Assembly: GCA_029959195.1 (NCBI GenBank)
Contig: CP114119.1
Location: 2,976,001 to 3,040,000 of the forward strand
DNA length: 64,000 bases
Source of the DNA: Dictyophora rubrovolvata
Taxonomy: Eukaryota; Basidiomycota; Agaricomycetes; Phallales; Phallaceae
Direction: 5' to 3'
Shown here: piece by piece, positions 12,535 through 23,353 of the stretch
Layout: every line of letters starts with the position of its first letter
How positions within the stretch are numbered: position 1 is the stretch's first letter
Made by a program: the position numbers and the translations under genes
The notes under the pieces: model-generated
What the model was told of the DNA's origin: nothing
The model's input: the letters and a program-made list of their open reading frames with translations, nothing else
Database searches by the model: none

Positions 12535-15500
12535 ATGCCGTCAGACATCTCAAAGCACATTCGCAACGCCCTCACAAATGATACTTCGGAAAAACCACTG
12601 ACAGAAGCTCTCAATGCCATCTCAAGCATCATTGCTCAACACCATGCTTCACAACCGCCGCTAGACCTTGCGGTACTCGACGAGCTCAGGGACGATCTAG
12701 AGTCCATGTACCAAGACCTAGTCGACCACTCCTCCACCACAAAAGTAGAGAGATTCATATGCATTTTGCATGCGTTTCTGCCCATCTTTCGTCCTATATA
12801 CGTTGTAACACATTGGTGGGATCTTGTACTTCGCGCGGCGTTGCGGAACCCTAGGCTATCTGCCAAAGCAGTGCAGCAAGCAAAGGATGTAACCCTCCAC
12901 GGTTTGGTACTTGAATCAAGCAAAGTCACTGAATTTCGCAAGAGAATTATTCAGCTGTTTTTGCTTGATGCGTATGATGAAAATTCGGGGTGTGATGCTC
13001 TTGAACAAGCCACTATGAGCGCTGAGGAGAGACAAATTCAGCAGTTTTGGAAACAGAATTTGGGTGATCTGTTGGAACACTTATCTATCAAACGTCCTGA
13101 AGTACGTTAGTTTTATGAATCCAAAAAAAAAAAAGAATCAAACTCTCACTTTTATTAGGAATTCCTGGATGAAGTAACGCCATTCTTCGCTTCCCCACGA
13201 TCCCGCCTGAAACTGTCCATCCTCCTCGGAGTAATCCTCCGCGCCGAACATTTCCCCGTCCAAAAATTCGCAGCCCACCCACTTCTTGACTCTTTCCTCC
13301 TTTCTCTCATTGTCGATGGATCGTCAACCCTCTTCGAAGTTGAAATAGCAATGCTCGCTACTCTCCTGCCCCACTTCGCCGTACACGCCCCAAATACGCT
13401 CCTCAGAATCTTACCATATTGCTATGCAATTTTAGCAAGAGTCATGTGCTGGAAACTTCGCTCTTATTCCGACGATTTTATGGACGTCGAGACTGTGCAA
13501 TCTGATGCCAGTGTTTCGTCCCAAAGTCAAGTGTCTGATAAGGAAATTGATCCTGCCGATACACCTCCTGTTCACAAAGACCTGCAATGGAGGCGACTAG
13601 GCAAGTATTCACCATAACCATGTTTCGTCCATCTATTTATCTGAGCCTGAGTTTAGATGCAACGTTCGTCTCGTCCGTCTCGAAACCACCCTCCCCGCTC
13701 CCTTTATTCAATACTCTATACGGTCTATACCCCTGCAACACACTAGCATTTCTTAAAGACCCAATGTCATACATCACCCAATCAAATTTATCGAGTCCTT
13801 TTACCACAGACTGGTCAGACGCCCTCGACGAGGAACAGATCCGCACTCGAGCTAGGGTAAGAAAATCCAACTCGATCCCTTCAACATCCTCTTATCAACT
13901 TTCCCATCCTTCTTTGATAGGCCCTCCTACGACACAGCATACTCCATTCCACACTTCTAACCCACACAGCCCAATCAGAACTAGAACAACAAAACCGCTG
14001 GTCAGACTGGGACGTCCCAAGGATAGCGATGATGTGCACGATGCTAGACGTCCGAAACGCCGCACTCTCACTCCGACGCATGCCTGACGCTTTACATCTC
14101 CCCGAGTCATTCAACATGCCTACAGAGAATATTCTTTCACCTGCATCACCGCTAGCGGAAACGACATCATCCAAGTCTTCTTCTTCTTCTTCGTTATCTT
14201 CCTCACCGTCCCCGGCTGTTGGACGTTCGGGAGATAGCACGCCCCAACAGCAGCAGCAACGCAGTCCTACCAGTAGAGACCTACGCGCTCTCGATCTTAT
14301 AAGTATAGGCCGTCCGAGAGTATCGGTGCAAGACATAATAGGAACATACCACGCCCTCAGAAGCGGGATTGAAATTGATATTATTGATCCTATTCCGGAC
14401 TGGCCTCAAAAACTCTTCCCGAACGTCATAAGCTCTTCTTCAGGTTCTCTATCTAGTGCTGATGGTGGCAGTGGCACCCAGGGGGTATCTCCAAACGTGG
14501 ACCACGGCGACTCTCTTCCCCCACATGTCGAAAAAGCAATGGCGAAACTCCAAAGAGAAAATTTATTACTTCGCACCGAGCTAAATTATGAACTATGGTT
14601 GAAACGGGAACTAGTCAAACGGATTGGAAAGTTGTATATTGATCGGATTCAGGTTAAAGGGGCCGAAGTTGAAAGACAAACATTGGTAAAAAAAAAAAAG
14701 AAAGTCGCTGTTTATTTTTCGTTTCGCTGATCTCTCTCTCCTTTTTTTTTTGGAAGCACCATAAATTGAAAGAATACAAACTTAAAGTCCAACAATTCCA
14801 AAAAGCCCTGTCGAGAGAACAAGCGGGTGCATCGGCGACGAAACTACAACATGCGGATTATACACGCCGTTTGCAGGAACGACTTAAAGCTGAAAAAACG
14901 GAAAAACAGTCATGGGCCGAGGAGAAATCAAAGATGCAGAGTGAATATCAGAATTTGAAGGTGAGAGTCATGTTTTAGAGCAGGAGCGAGTTAAATTTAC
15001 GATAAGAAAATTTTGATTTCTCCGAACAGGCTATGCTTGCAGCTCAAGCGGATTTACTTGCCGAAGCAACAGCACGTGTCTTTGAATTGGAAACGCTAAG
15101 GAAGGAAGATAAGCCCAAAATCGACCGGTTACACGATTATGAGGATAAGATTGCCCAGTTGCTTAAAGCACAACGTTTATGGTAACGTGGAAGATCAATT
15201 ACTACTCTCGGGTTTTTTGTTTTCTGGCTAAATCGTTCAATAGGGACGACGACGTCCGCCGTTTGAAAGAAAAAGAAGAATACCTGGAAAACATTCGGAT
15301 ACGGTTCAGGAATAAATTACTTATCATTGAGAGTTATAAGGAAGCGAACAAAGAGCTTGAAGCTACTATCGAGTTGGTCCAAGGTCCCCTTAACCACCTA
15401 TCGAACGAATCCAACTAATATCTACCCTTCCCAGATCAATGAAATCCAGAATTGCATCCCTAGAATCCACAATAGCGCATGCAAATTATAATAACACGAA

Positions 15501-15759
15501 TTCTGGGTCGTTACCCTCGCAGTTGGATACTCCAGGTCCTTCTCAGGTGCACGACGTGCGGGGAGGGGTCACCAGGATAATCGACGAGTTGAGACAGCAA
15601 GTGGCGAGTCTCACGGCAGAGAATAAGCACCTTACTGAGCGAAATGAAATGCTTGGTGATCAGTTGGAGGAGTCGAGGATGGCTGTGGAGTCGTTACGGA
15701 GTGAGTTGGGTGTCCGACACGTCCAGAGCGGACAGGATTTACAGAACACCGAGAAGTAA
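12535..15759 (+). CDS. tsc1: hamartin / TSC1 homologue (spliced)
   Basis: Hamartin partners with tuberin (TSC2) in the complex that restrains Rheb and TORC1 on lysosomal or vacuolar membranes. Exon 1 is 12535-13101 and exon 2 starts at 13159; the junction reads KRPE|EFLDEVTPFFASP. The N-terminal half is the helical-repeat hamartin domain, with the family block LFNTLYGLYPCNTLAFL near 13.7 kb. A Ser/Pro-rich linker with a run of Ser codons (about 14,175-14,200) and a Gln run follows. The C-terminal half is coiled coil, beginning KLQRENLLLRTELNYE and continuing through segments near 14.77-14.98, 15.03-15.18, 15.24-15.42 and 15.44-15.76 kb, separated by short introns. Fungal Tsc1 proteins show the same LQRExxLLRxxLNxE start to the coiled coil. 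The stop is at 15757-15759. Identity is good; the internal splice sites are by eye. Confidence 0.85.
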
Positions 15760-16840
15760 TAAGTAATAATACCCACACGGAACTTTTTTTCAAAAAGCAC
15801 AATTTTTTTTCAATGCTTTTAATATGTTTTACACGTACTTATGGTTCTTTAACCAACAGTGAATGACGAATTTGCTGAGACATGTGACCGAGCGTTGATT
15901 AATTGATTAGTGAGATTACATTAATTGGACCGTTTCAGCTTCTGACCTATGACATACATGTACATCCTGAATCATCGTGTGATAGACTGTGATAGACAGC
16001 TCTGTTTCGCATGCGGGCACAAACTGGGTAAAACAAACGTTTGCTTCTTTTATAGCACTTCATCTTGATGCGGATGTGACGTGTTTACTAGGGCAATGAT
16101 ACGGGCCCCGGGATATACAATCGAGTATGATATGTATTGGGACAAAATCCAGTCATTTTCGGATAATATACGAAGCCAGTAATGACTAGACAGATCCACC
16201 CTTGTACAGCAAGCCAAAAGCCGCATGACAAAAAAAAGAAAACACGACGCAAAAATGATTCAAACTCCGCCATATAAAACCGGCATATGCCGAAACACAG
16301 ATGGTCTGTGCACGGTATGCCGAAGCCAAGCCGAGAATAATCCACAATTGTACACGCGCGCAGAACCAAAGAAATAAGGTTCGAAACCGAATTGGAGGTC
16401 ACACAACGGGCGCCAATTGAGTCTTTTGACCCACACCCACCCCCCACCAGCGTACACAAAAATGCGAACTCCTCTCAAAAAAAAAGTCGCCCCCTTTCGC
16501 CATCCTCTCCCTCGGACCATCACCATCGTCCTTTTAAAACTTTTTCCCAACCGACCTAACTGTAAGTTTACTTAAATCATTTTCTGGAAATACGCGTCCT
16601 GTCGAGCTCTGCACAATTGCGTCTCTCTTTTCTCCCCTTTTCTGCGTGTCTCTTGTCTTAGTCATACAATCCTGGTATCACTTTGTCTTTTCACGCTCCC
16701 CGCCACCCATCCATGCCAATTTGTGTCGCTTTTCAAGACGCCTTTGTTTTATCTGATTAATATAATACGTGTTGGCTGATTGGATTACTGATTTGACTGC
16801 TTTTTTACCCTCCAGTTGCGTTTCTAGCACACGTCTAAAC

Positions 16841-17203
16841 ATGCCCCCTAAGAAAGCTGAGACAACCGAGAAGAAAAAGAAATGTACGTTTTTTTTTTTC
16901 TTTCGTCGTCTTTTTTTTTTGTCAGTTCACTAAGGCTTCTCATGCACTTCATAAGCAGCTGGTCGAGGCACCAAGAAGATTTCTCCATATAACAAGTTTG
17001 TTCAGCAAGAATTGGCCCGCCTCAAGGCTGATGACCCTTCAATGTCTCACACCGAAAGGTACGCCACTTGCACGATCCTCTGCCATCCTTGGTCCGTTTA
17101 CTCATATGACACTCTTTTCGCTCCGTCTTTTCGCTCGTATAGATTTAAACTCGCTGCACAAAATTGGAAAAAGTCCAAAGAGAACCCAAAGGCGTCGGCG
17201 TAA
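16841..17203 (+). CDS. small HMG-box/YABBY-like chromatin protein
   Basis: Three exons are clear: 16841-16883, 16959-17058 and 17143-17203, all with GT/AG borders. They encode a basic protein of 67 residues. It begins MPPKKAETTEKKKKSGRG and contains the core SPYNKFVQQELARLKADDP followed by FKLAAQNWKKSKENPK. This short HMG-box-like fold (helix, Pro turn, two helices ending in NWKxSxENP) is common in basidiomycetes and resembles plant YABBY domains; it is expected to bind DNA in the nucleus. The upstream 16.56-16.84 kb is rich in pyrimidine runs, as in strongly expressed fungal promoters. No signal or membrane segment is present. The specific role is unknown. Confidence 0.88.
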
Positions 17204-18826
17204 ACTCCGAACCATCGTTGTTTTAACCCTTATCCACTAGTATTGCTCCTGCTCGCGTTTGTTCTGTCATGTGTTGTTGTTGCTGATTCTCCCCAACTCG
17301 TATTAAAAGTCATCGTGTAACCTCTTTGATTTTTTTTTTCCTTTTCCTTATATTCTTCCCTTCACTCTCGTTGGGTAAATTGTCTGTTTCCAATGTACTT
17401 TACTTGAACGTAAATTTCACGTGAAATATTTCTGTCTTATACGGAAAGGCTCTAAATCATGGGGCTTGGGTTCAGGTTAAATCGAATGGTGATGTGAATC
17501 CCGTCGGAGCTTTACTTGGAGATGAGATGAGAAAGACCCGAGTTGACACACGTGGCCGATTGATTACATAAATAGATTGCATCCTATCAACAACCGGCGC
17601 GCTGTATGGAGGGAAGAAAAGAGCCATCACTAAGGACTAAAGTACTTAGGCACCTCGCCCGTGTTAACTCACATCTTAGAATTATGTATTATTGATCATG
17701 GTTTTTTACTTATAAAGGATCAACGGGCTCCACTGAGTTGAGTGCTTGCACTGGAGTGATGACCTGGATTGTTCATGACCGCAATTTCTGACCAACGCCG
17801 CTACCAAAGAAGCCTACTCCACTTAAGTATAATTGACTCCGCCCACTCGCAAACGAGTTATGAGACGCAAGCCTGCGCGTTTGATTAGAGCTCTTCTGCT
17901 ACTAACAGGCCCGTACTGGCTGCACAATTTGTTCTGCCAAGACGTCCGAGGCTCCAAGCTGAGAGCGCATATGAAATAGGGACGTTAACACAGCTTTACA
18001 AAATTTCAAGTTCACGTCGCACCTGACACCTGCTGGTTGTGGCTATCAATTAAGACTTAACGCATACCTAGAAAACTTCAACCAACCTTGACCTTCATAT
18101 ATCCTGCCAAAGGCTTCTCGTACTACTTTGAATGCTTTCTCCTTTCACAAAACGCAAATTAAAGAGCTGAGAAGGCTCCTGATTCTTCCAGTGGTTCGAC
18201 GTCTTCACTAGCAGTGCACTTGTCGAAGGGCAATGAGTATTGAATAGTCCTCGATTGCGGGATCACCGGCCCGACCCCTCCCCAGATAACCGGGGTAAGA
18301 ATGTACTTACCTTTGCTAGCTCTTCCTTCGTCCGTCGTTTGCTCAGTGGCGTTAAACTGATCGTCGCCGAGTGACCTGTCTTTTGTTTGAATATTTATTC
18401 CGTGTTCAACTTATCGGATCTCTCTTATAGGACATTTGTAATAATGGCTCTTGATTTCACAAGGTCTCAAGTACGTGGTATTTTCCTTCTATGTTTTTCT
18501 GATAAAATGCAAACAACCACCGGGAAAACCATCTGTTTAGTCGTGGAGTTGTGCGAGTAGTAAGCCCTTGCAAGGTTACCATTGCATTAATACGTCCTGT
18601 CGCCGGTGATATCATTAATGTGCTTTCTTATAAATACATTCAGAATGGTTCGGAATACCTGTGACTAAATGAGTGAAACGTCATGAAGTAGATAGATTCA
18701 TTCTCCATGTTGTGTTCAAAGCACCCTGAACCAGACGCAATAAAAAAGGCTGTTATATATGTAATTGAGACGGAATTTGACTTGAGCTAAAATAAAATCG
18801 TGGTAAAATCTGAGTTTTTCACTAAC

Positions 18827-18863
18827 TTAGGAGATTCGCCCCTTTTAAGGGTGAATCTCCTAA
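18827..18863. repeat. 37-bp inverted repeat (hairpin)
   Basis: The left arm TTAGGAGATTCGCCCCTT (18827-18844) pairs with AAGGGTGAATCTCCTAA (18847-18863). The stem is 17 base pairs with one bulged base and one G:T pair around a 2-nt loop. It lies about 380 bp upstream of the monooxygenase start. It could be the remnant of a small palindromic element or a regulatory palindrome; nothing in the sequence decides this. Confidence 0.7.
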
Positions 18864-19204
18864 ATTCGTACTAAAAAACCTAATCCGGCTGAACTCGTGG
18901 CAAATTCTAAGGTAATTATAGGTCGCCTCAAAATCGTACCTGGCCGCCTGTAATAAGGCCAGCAGCCGTCCCTCTTGAGCTCACCCGGAATTATCTAGAC
19001 TCTACGTGGTACGATTTCTGTCAAATCTGGATTCCTTGTGTATTTGACCCTTGGCTGAGTTTAATAAAAACGTCGGTCTTGAAATGCGTTCGCTCGACGT
19101 TGACTTCAGACCAGGTTCAGTGGTTATGTAATTAGTCAGAAACAAGTTGCGGTGATCAATAACCGGGACTGCGGGACCGGCGATCGTACAGCCTTACACT
19201 TTGG

Positions 19205-19210
19205 TATAAA
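19205..19210 (+). promoter_or_regulatory. TATA box of the monooxygenase pseudogene
   Basis: TATAAA at 19205-19210 lies 36 bp upstream of the ATG at 19246, within GGTATAAAAGC. The position suits a fungal core promoter with a very short leader. The promoter therefore looks structurally intact even though the gene behind it is broken. Confidence 0.5.
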
Positions 19211-19245
19211 AGCACATTTCCTGTTGTTCCTTGCAACGTATCGCA

Positions 19246-21330
19246 ATGGCCGACTCTGCTGCACCGACACCTATGTCGCAAAAATCGAAATTAAATTTTT
19301 TTGTTAAGCGAACGGATCAAGGCTCTAACTTGCATTATAAAGGGTTTATAAACTGTTTATAATGCAAGTTAGAGCCTTGATCTGTTCGCTTAACAAAAAA
19401 ATTTAATTTCGATTTTTGCGACATAATGTCAAATACAGCAAAATCGTATGCATTGGCATGGGTCTCTCAGGAATGTGTTTGGGGGCGCAGTTGAGGACGA
19501 AATGGGACTTTAAAGATATGCACTTTTATGATCGCAACGAGTCCCATTCGGGAACATGGTTGGAAAATCACTATCCTGGTGAGACATCCCCCACGTTCTT
19601 TTCAATTCATCAGTCATTTCTGATTCAATTAATAGGTGCTGGATGGTATGTTGTTCAGCGATACGATTATAAAATATCATAAACATTATCTCAACAAACT
19701 AATCGGTGTTTTAAGCGACGTTCCTGTCATCTTTTATTCTTTCTCTTTTGCCCAGGGTCAACCGTGGTCCCGACTTCAGCCTGGGTATGATGAACTACGA
19801 GACTACGGGTCCAGAGTGATGTCTAAATACGACTTACACCGCTATGCTACTTACCGAACTGTGTGCGAAGAAGCAATCTGGGACGAAAACCGATTCATTT
19901 GGTCGCTGCGCATGCGGAATCTCGTATCTGGCGAGAAGTTCATTCATGAATGTCCAATCTTAATTTCGGCGGTTGGATTTTTTAACCAACCTTACATTCC
20001 GGGAGCGGAAACGTTCCAATGAGAGAGTTTGCATACTGCACGATGGAGGGATGAGGTCTCGCTCGTTGGAAAAGACGTTGTCGTTCTTGGAAATGGCTGT
20101 ATGTGAATCGAGACTTTCTGTGTTATCATTTCATCTGTGAGGTGTTTAGGTTCAGCAACTCAATTGGTTCCTGCAATTATATCCAAAGCAAAAAGCGTCA
20201 CTCAAATTATCAGATCGCCTCATTGGGTGTTATTGTTCGATAATCTCCGACTCCCACAAACGTTTCTGAAGATTATGAGGGCCGTACCGTTTTTCACCAC
20301 GCTAATGCGCTGCATCGTTTTTGTATATCTTGAACTTGGGTGGTTGGCATTCATCATGAACAGCTGGGGAGAAAGATCACGGAAATCCATGGAACGAACA
20401 GGGAGGAACTATATTTTAACGAATGCTCCAGAGAAATATCGTGATATTTTGACCCCCGACTACGCCGCGGGGTGTAAGGTACCGTATCCACCTACAGAGT
20501 TTACGTATTTTTTATTAATCCCACGAATAAATATTTAGAGGCGAATCTGTGACTCAAACGGTGCCTACTTTGAAGCCCTTTATTCCGACAAAGTTTTCCT
20601 CACAAAGGAGACTGTTACCGAGATCCAGCCGAACGGGATCCTAACAGACAAAAGGTTTTATCCTGCCGATGTTATTGTCTACGCCACCGGGTTCAAAACT
20701 AACAACTCCCTTGGACAAATACGAATAAAAGGCGAAAATGGGATGGCACTCAACGAATATTGGAGTAAAGGAGGCGGTGCTTCAGCTTATAATACCATAG
20801 CGGTTGCTGGCTGTGCGTGGTTATGTATGAACTGACTCAACGCGACAAACGAATTCACGCTATTTTTTGTTGTTTAGACCCTAATTTCTTCATGTTATTC
20901 GGTCCAAATTCTGCCACGGGACATACCAGCTTACTCTTAACTGTTGAAAACACCGTTAATGGGATATTGAAATTGATCGCACCCGTTCTGAAAGGACGAG
21001 CGACCAAAATAGCAGTGAAAGAAACTGCGTATGAGAATTGGACGACCTTAGTCCAAGCGACGAGCAAAAAACGTGTCTTCAGCAAGGAAATATGCAGAAA
21101 TGTAAGCCTCATTTTGTTTTGTTAAATCTCTATGGACTAACAATGTATAAAAAAAAAAGTGGTATAATTCAGAGTCAGGTTGGAATAATAGTCTTTTCCC
21201 TTGGTCCCAGGTATACTTTTGGTGGCGTCAAAAGTTTCCAATCCGAAGTGACTGGGAGTATACTGTGCGTGCACTTTTTTTTTCGACGGATTTACTTATT
21301 ATTTTGATCTTCCAGTACGCCAAAAGTTAA
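19246..21330 (+). pseudogene. Baeyer-Villiger-type flavin monooxygenase, disrupted
   Basis: The family inserts oxygen next to a carbonyl using FAD and NADPH. Reading from ATG 19246 and skipping the palindromic insert gives MADSAAPTPNVKYSKIVCIG. The FAD motif GMGLSG follows, then WLENHYPGAGCDVPVIFYSF across a 10-nt micro-exon (19636-19645), and YDLHRYATYRTV. The NADPH motif is LGNGCSATQL, followed by VYATGFKTNN, NFFMLFGPNSATGHTS and a C-terminus YFWWRQKFPIRSDWEYT. The end at 21330 is inferred. Two lesions are visible: a 150-bp MITE in codon 9, and TGA at 20020-20022 where the fingerprint FxGxxxHxxxW should have Gly (FQ*ESLHTARW). All other exons splice in frame (for example 20099/20150, 20478/20538), so decay is recent or the damage is strain-specific. 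Confidence 0.88.
19274..19423. mobile_element. 150-bp palindromic MITE with TA target duplication
   Basis: The left arm 19274-19341 and right arm 19356-19423 are 68-bp inverted repeats with one mismatch (G against A, near 19313). They surround a 14-bp loop that is itself AT-rich. The termini are TGTCGC...GCGACA. TA dinucleotides at 19272-19273 and 19424-19425 flank the element, the hallmark of Tc1/mariner-type insertion. Removing the element with one TA joins ACACC-TAATGTC and restores an uninterrupted reading frame into the flavin-binding motif. The element has no coding capacity and would depend on a transposase supplied elsewhere. The palindrome is directly visible; the superfamily assignment is inferred from the TA duplication. 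Confidence 0.85.
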
Positions 21331-21678
21331 GACGTTAGCTCTCACTGGTTGAATTGAAAGCGCAACGTGACTGTTTGGTTTCAATTTGGGACAACTCTGT
21401 TATCGCCTTTTTTTTCTCGGGCGTTAGGGTTTTTTTCTTTCTGTTTTTCTCCCTCTTTCTATTAAACTCAAGCTTCAAAGGTCCGATTCCTCGTTCCCAC
21501 TTCGACATTCCTATTTAATTGGGTATACATGTATTTATTTATATGGTATCTTAGCACGAATGATACTATTGTGAAGCTTGTCAGAGTCTGAGTTTTCTCC
21601 CTTTACCCTGCTTAAATGATACCACGTTTTCATTCATGTATGGAACTTGTCTGTCTGTAGCAGAGTACTGCACATTTT

Positions 21679-23353
21679 TCAATCTATACTATTAACAGAA
21701 ATGCCCAAGTCCTGAGCAGGAGACTCTTCATCGTCTGGAACACCGGAATCATCACGATCGATGTCTCCTTCCTCTACGTTTATATGCTCAGGGGCCCCCA
21801 TCTCTACAAGAACGGATTGATGAACATGCTGGAGCACGCTTTGAAACTGAAGTGACGGTAAGGATATGTTACTGGCAGCCATGATCGCTCTAGAGTTGCG
21901 TTGACGAAGGTCTAAAGTGAAGTCTGCAACTAAGATTGCTGACAAACTTTTTGAACGGAGGTAAGCAAAACCTAAGCTAAGGGGATAAGTCGCCTTACAT
22001 GTTTTGGAAAATGTTCAAGACGCTTGCGACGAGATTCTAGTTGCGAACCTGTTTAGCGATTGAAATAGAAGTAGACGATGAGAGGTGTTTTACGTTCTGG
22101 ACCTAAATAAATTAATAAGCAAATACTCATATTTCAAATATTCAAATATGAAGTTACTTGTGCATAGATTGTAAAAGGAACAGTAACAACAACAACAAAG
22201 CTTAAAAGTCCAAATTGAGATAATATCTGTGAAAGCGTCTGCCTTCGAAAGTGCTCACCAACACCGCACTATACCTGAAAGTTCCAGATTTTAGGGTCTC
22301 TCCGAGAGCTATTTCTCAAAACTTACTTTGTTCGAGGAGTATAGTAACAAGGTCGTTTCGACTTTGAATACCGGTTTCACGTTTAAGTTTCCATGTGCCC
22401 CAAAGTGTCCATGTGCAAGCCCCGATTACAATGAGATCGCTATAGATATTAGAAACATTGAACAAAAAATCAACTAGTTTTTCTTCATCTAAAATTGATA
22501 AAGTGTAACCGGCAGAATCGACCGGGAAGCCTGAGTGCTGACATACCAGACACTGTGAAGCTAAAAAAATTGAGATGTGAGAACTTGAATCGTGTAAGAA
22601 AAATATCTCGCTTCACTAACCCAATACATCCATTCGATGGGATCAAGTTTAAAACATTTACTATCACCTTGTGCTCCAAGCTTTAGAAATCATCTCCCTT
22701 ATCAACTAACAGTAAAACCAGCCCTGAAAAAAGCCAAACAGCAGAAACCCAGCTGGGAATTTGTTTCCTTTGCATAGCAAATATACTTGAGTATTTAATA
22801 AGCCTAGAGTGATTCATACATATCTTATGAGTGCCGAGGACAGAGAAACACTAACCTTGAACGCCGAAATATATCAAGACAAACCAGAACGTTGTTATAT
22901 CAGCGAGAATATCACAAGATCTTTTGCCTTTCTCAATAAATTCAAAGAATTGATACAATGCACAAGATGTTACCGCATTGACTAAAAAATATTAATTCCG
23001 GAAGATCAAACCAAGTTTCGACTTGCTATTGGTGCCGCGTTGATCACAACGTTGAGCCCTTGATTAATTAAAGTTCCGTATCTTGCAAAAATATATAGCA
23101 GACTTGGAAGGCCAAGTCTTTTCGACCATATATGTTCTACCTCTTGTGGGATTTTTGACACTGTAGCATAGAGCAGAAGTACTAAGGTTTTCTGAATCAT
23201 AAAAGTGTCCACACCTGAATTACGGACTTACCGCAAATACTGATGTTGAACAAGTTGTTGACATACCTACATAATATGAGAGAAATCAGTAGCGGAACTG
23301 GCAGAGGGCTGAAAAACACATGAGTCGTATGCTTCCTGAATGGAAGCGTCCAT
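21679..23353 (-). CDS. DUF6533-like multi-pass membrane protein, copy A
   Basis: This belongs to a basidiomycete family of about seven-helix membrane proteins of unknown function (DUF6533-like N-terminus). Exons in order on the minus strand read: YVNNLFNISICG; LLLYATVSKIPQEVEHIWSK with LLYIFARYG; DILADITTFWFVLIYFGVQG; WTLWGTWKLKRETGIQSRND; FGLLSFVVVVTVPFTIYAQ; NLVASVLNIFQN; and the last exon SAILVADFTLDLRQRNSRAI...VLQHVHQSVLVEMG, ending at 21679 with an acidic tail. Small exons follow the same plan as copies B and D. The start at 23353 (MDASIQEAYDS) is weak: an upstream in-frame stretch resembling the start of copy D (NSNFTAVTMDAS) has CTG where D has ATG, so the start could be lost or displaced. 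Otherwise no break was seen. Confidence 0.7.

Larger units (their letters stand above)
17204..19245. other. intergenic region upstream of the monooxygenase pseudogene
   Basis: About 2 kb without a supportable gene. It contains the 3' untranslated region of the HMG-like gene, a 37-bp hairpin at 18827-18863, and the likely promoter of the monooxygenase pseudogene. No repeats matching the 150-bp palindrome at 19274 were noticed elsewhere in this stretch. Confidence 0.6.

Noticed and set aside
13600-13650. GC-AG intron in the TSC1 homologue (GCAAGT donor)
   Set aside because: A normal GTATTC donor two codons later joins the frame correctly (LGN|LSLDATF), so the rare type is not needed.
13881-14336. 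Minus-strand open frame of 151 codons
   Set aside because: It is opposite the Ser-rich linker of the TSC1 homologue; its Glu/Cys runs are only the complement of Ser and Gln codons.
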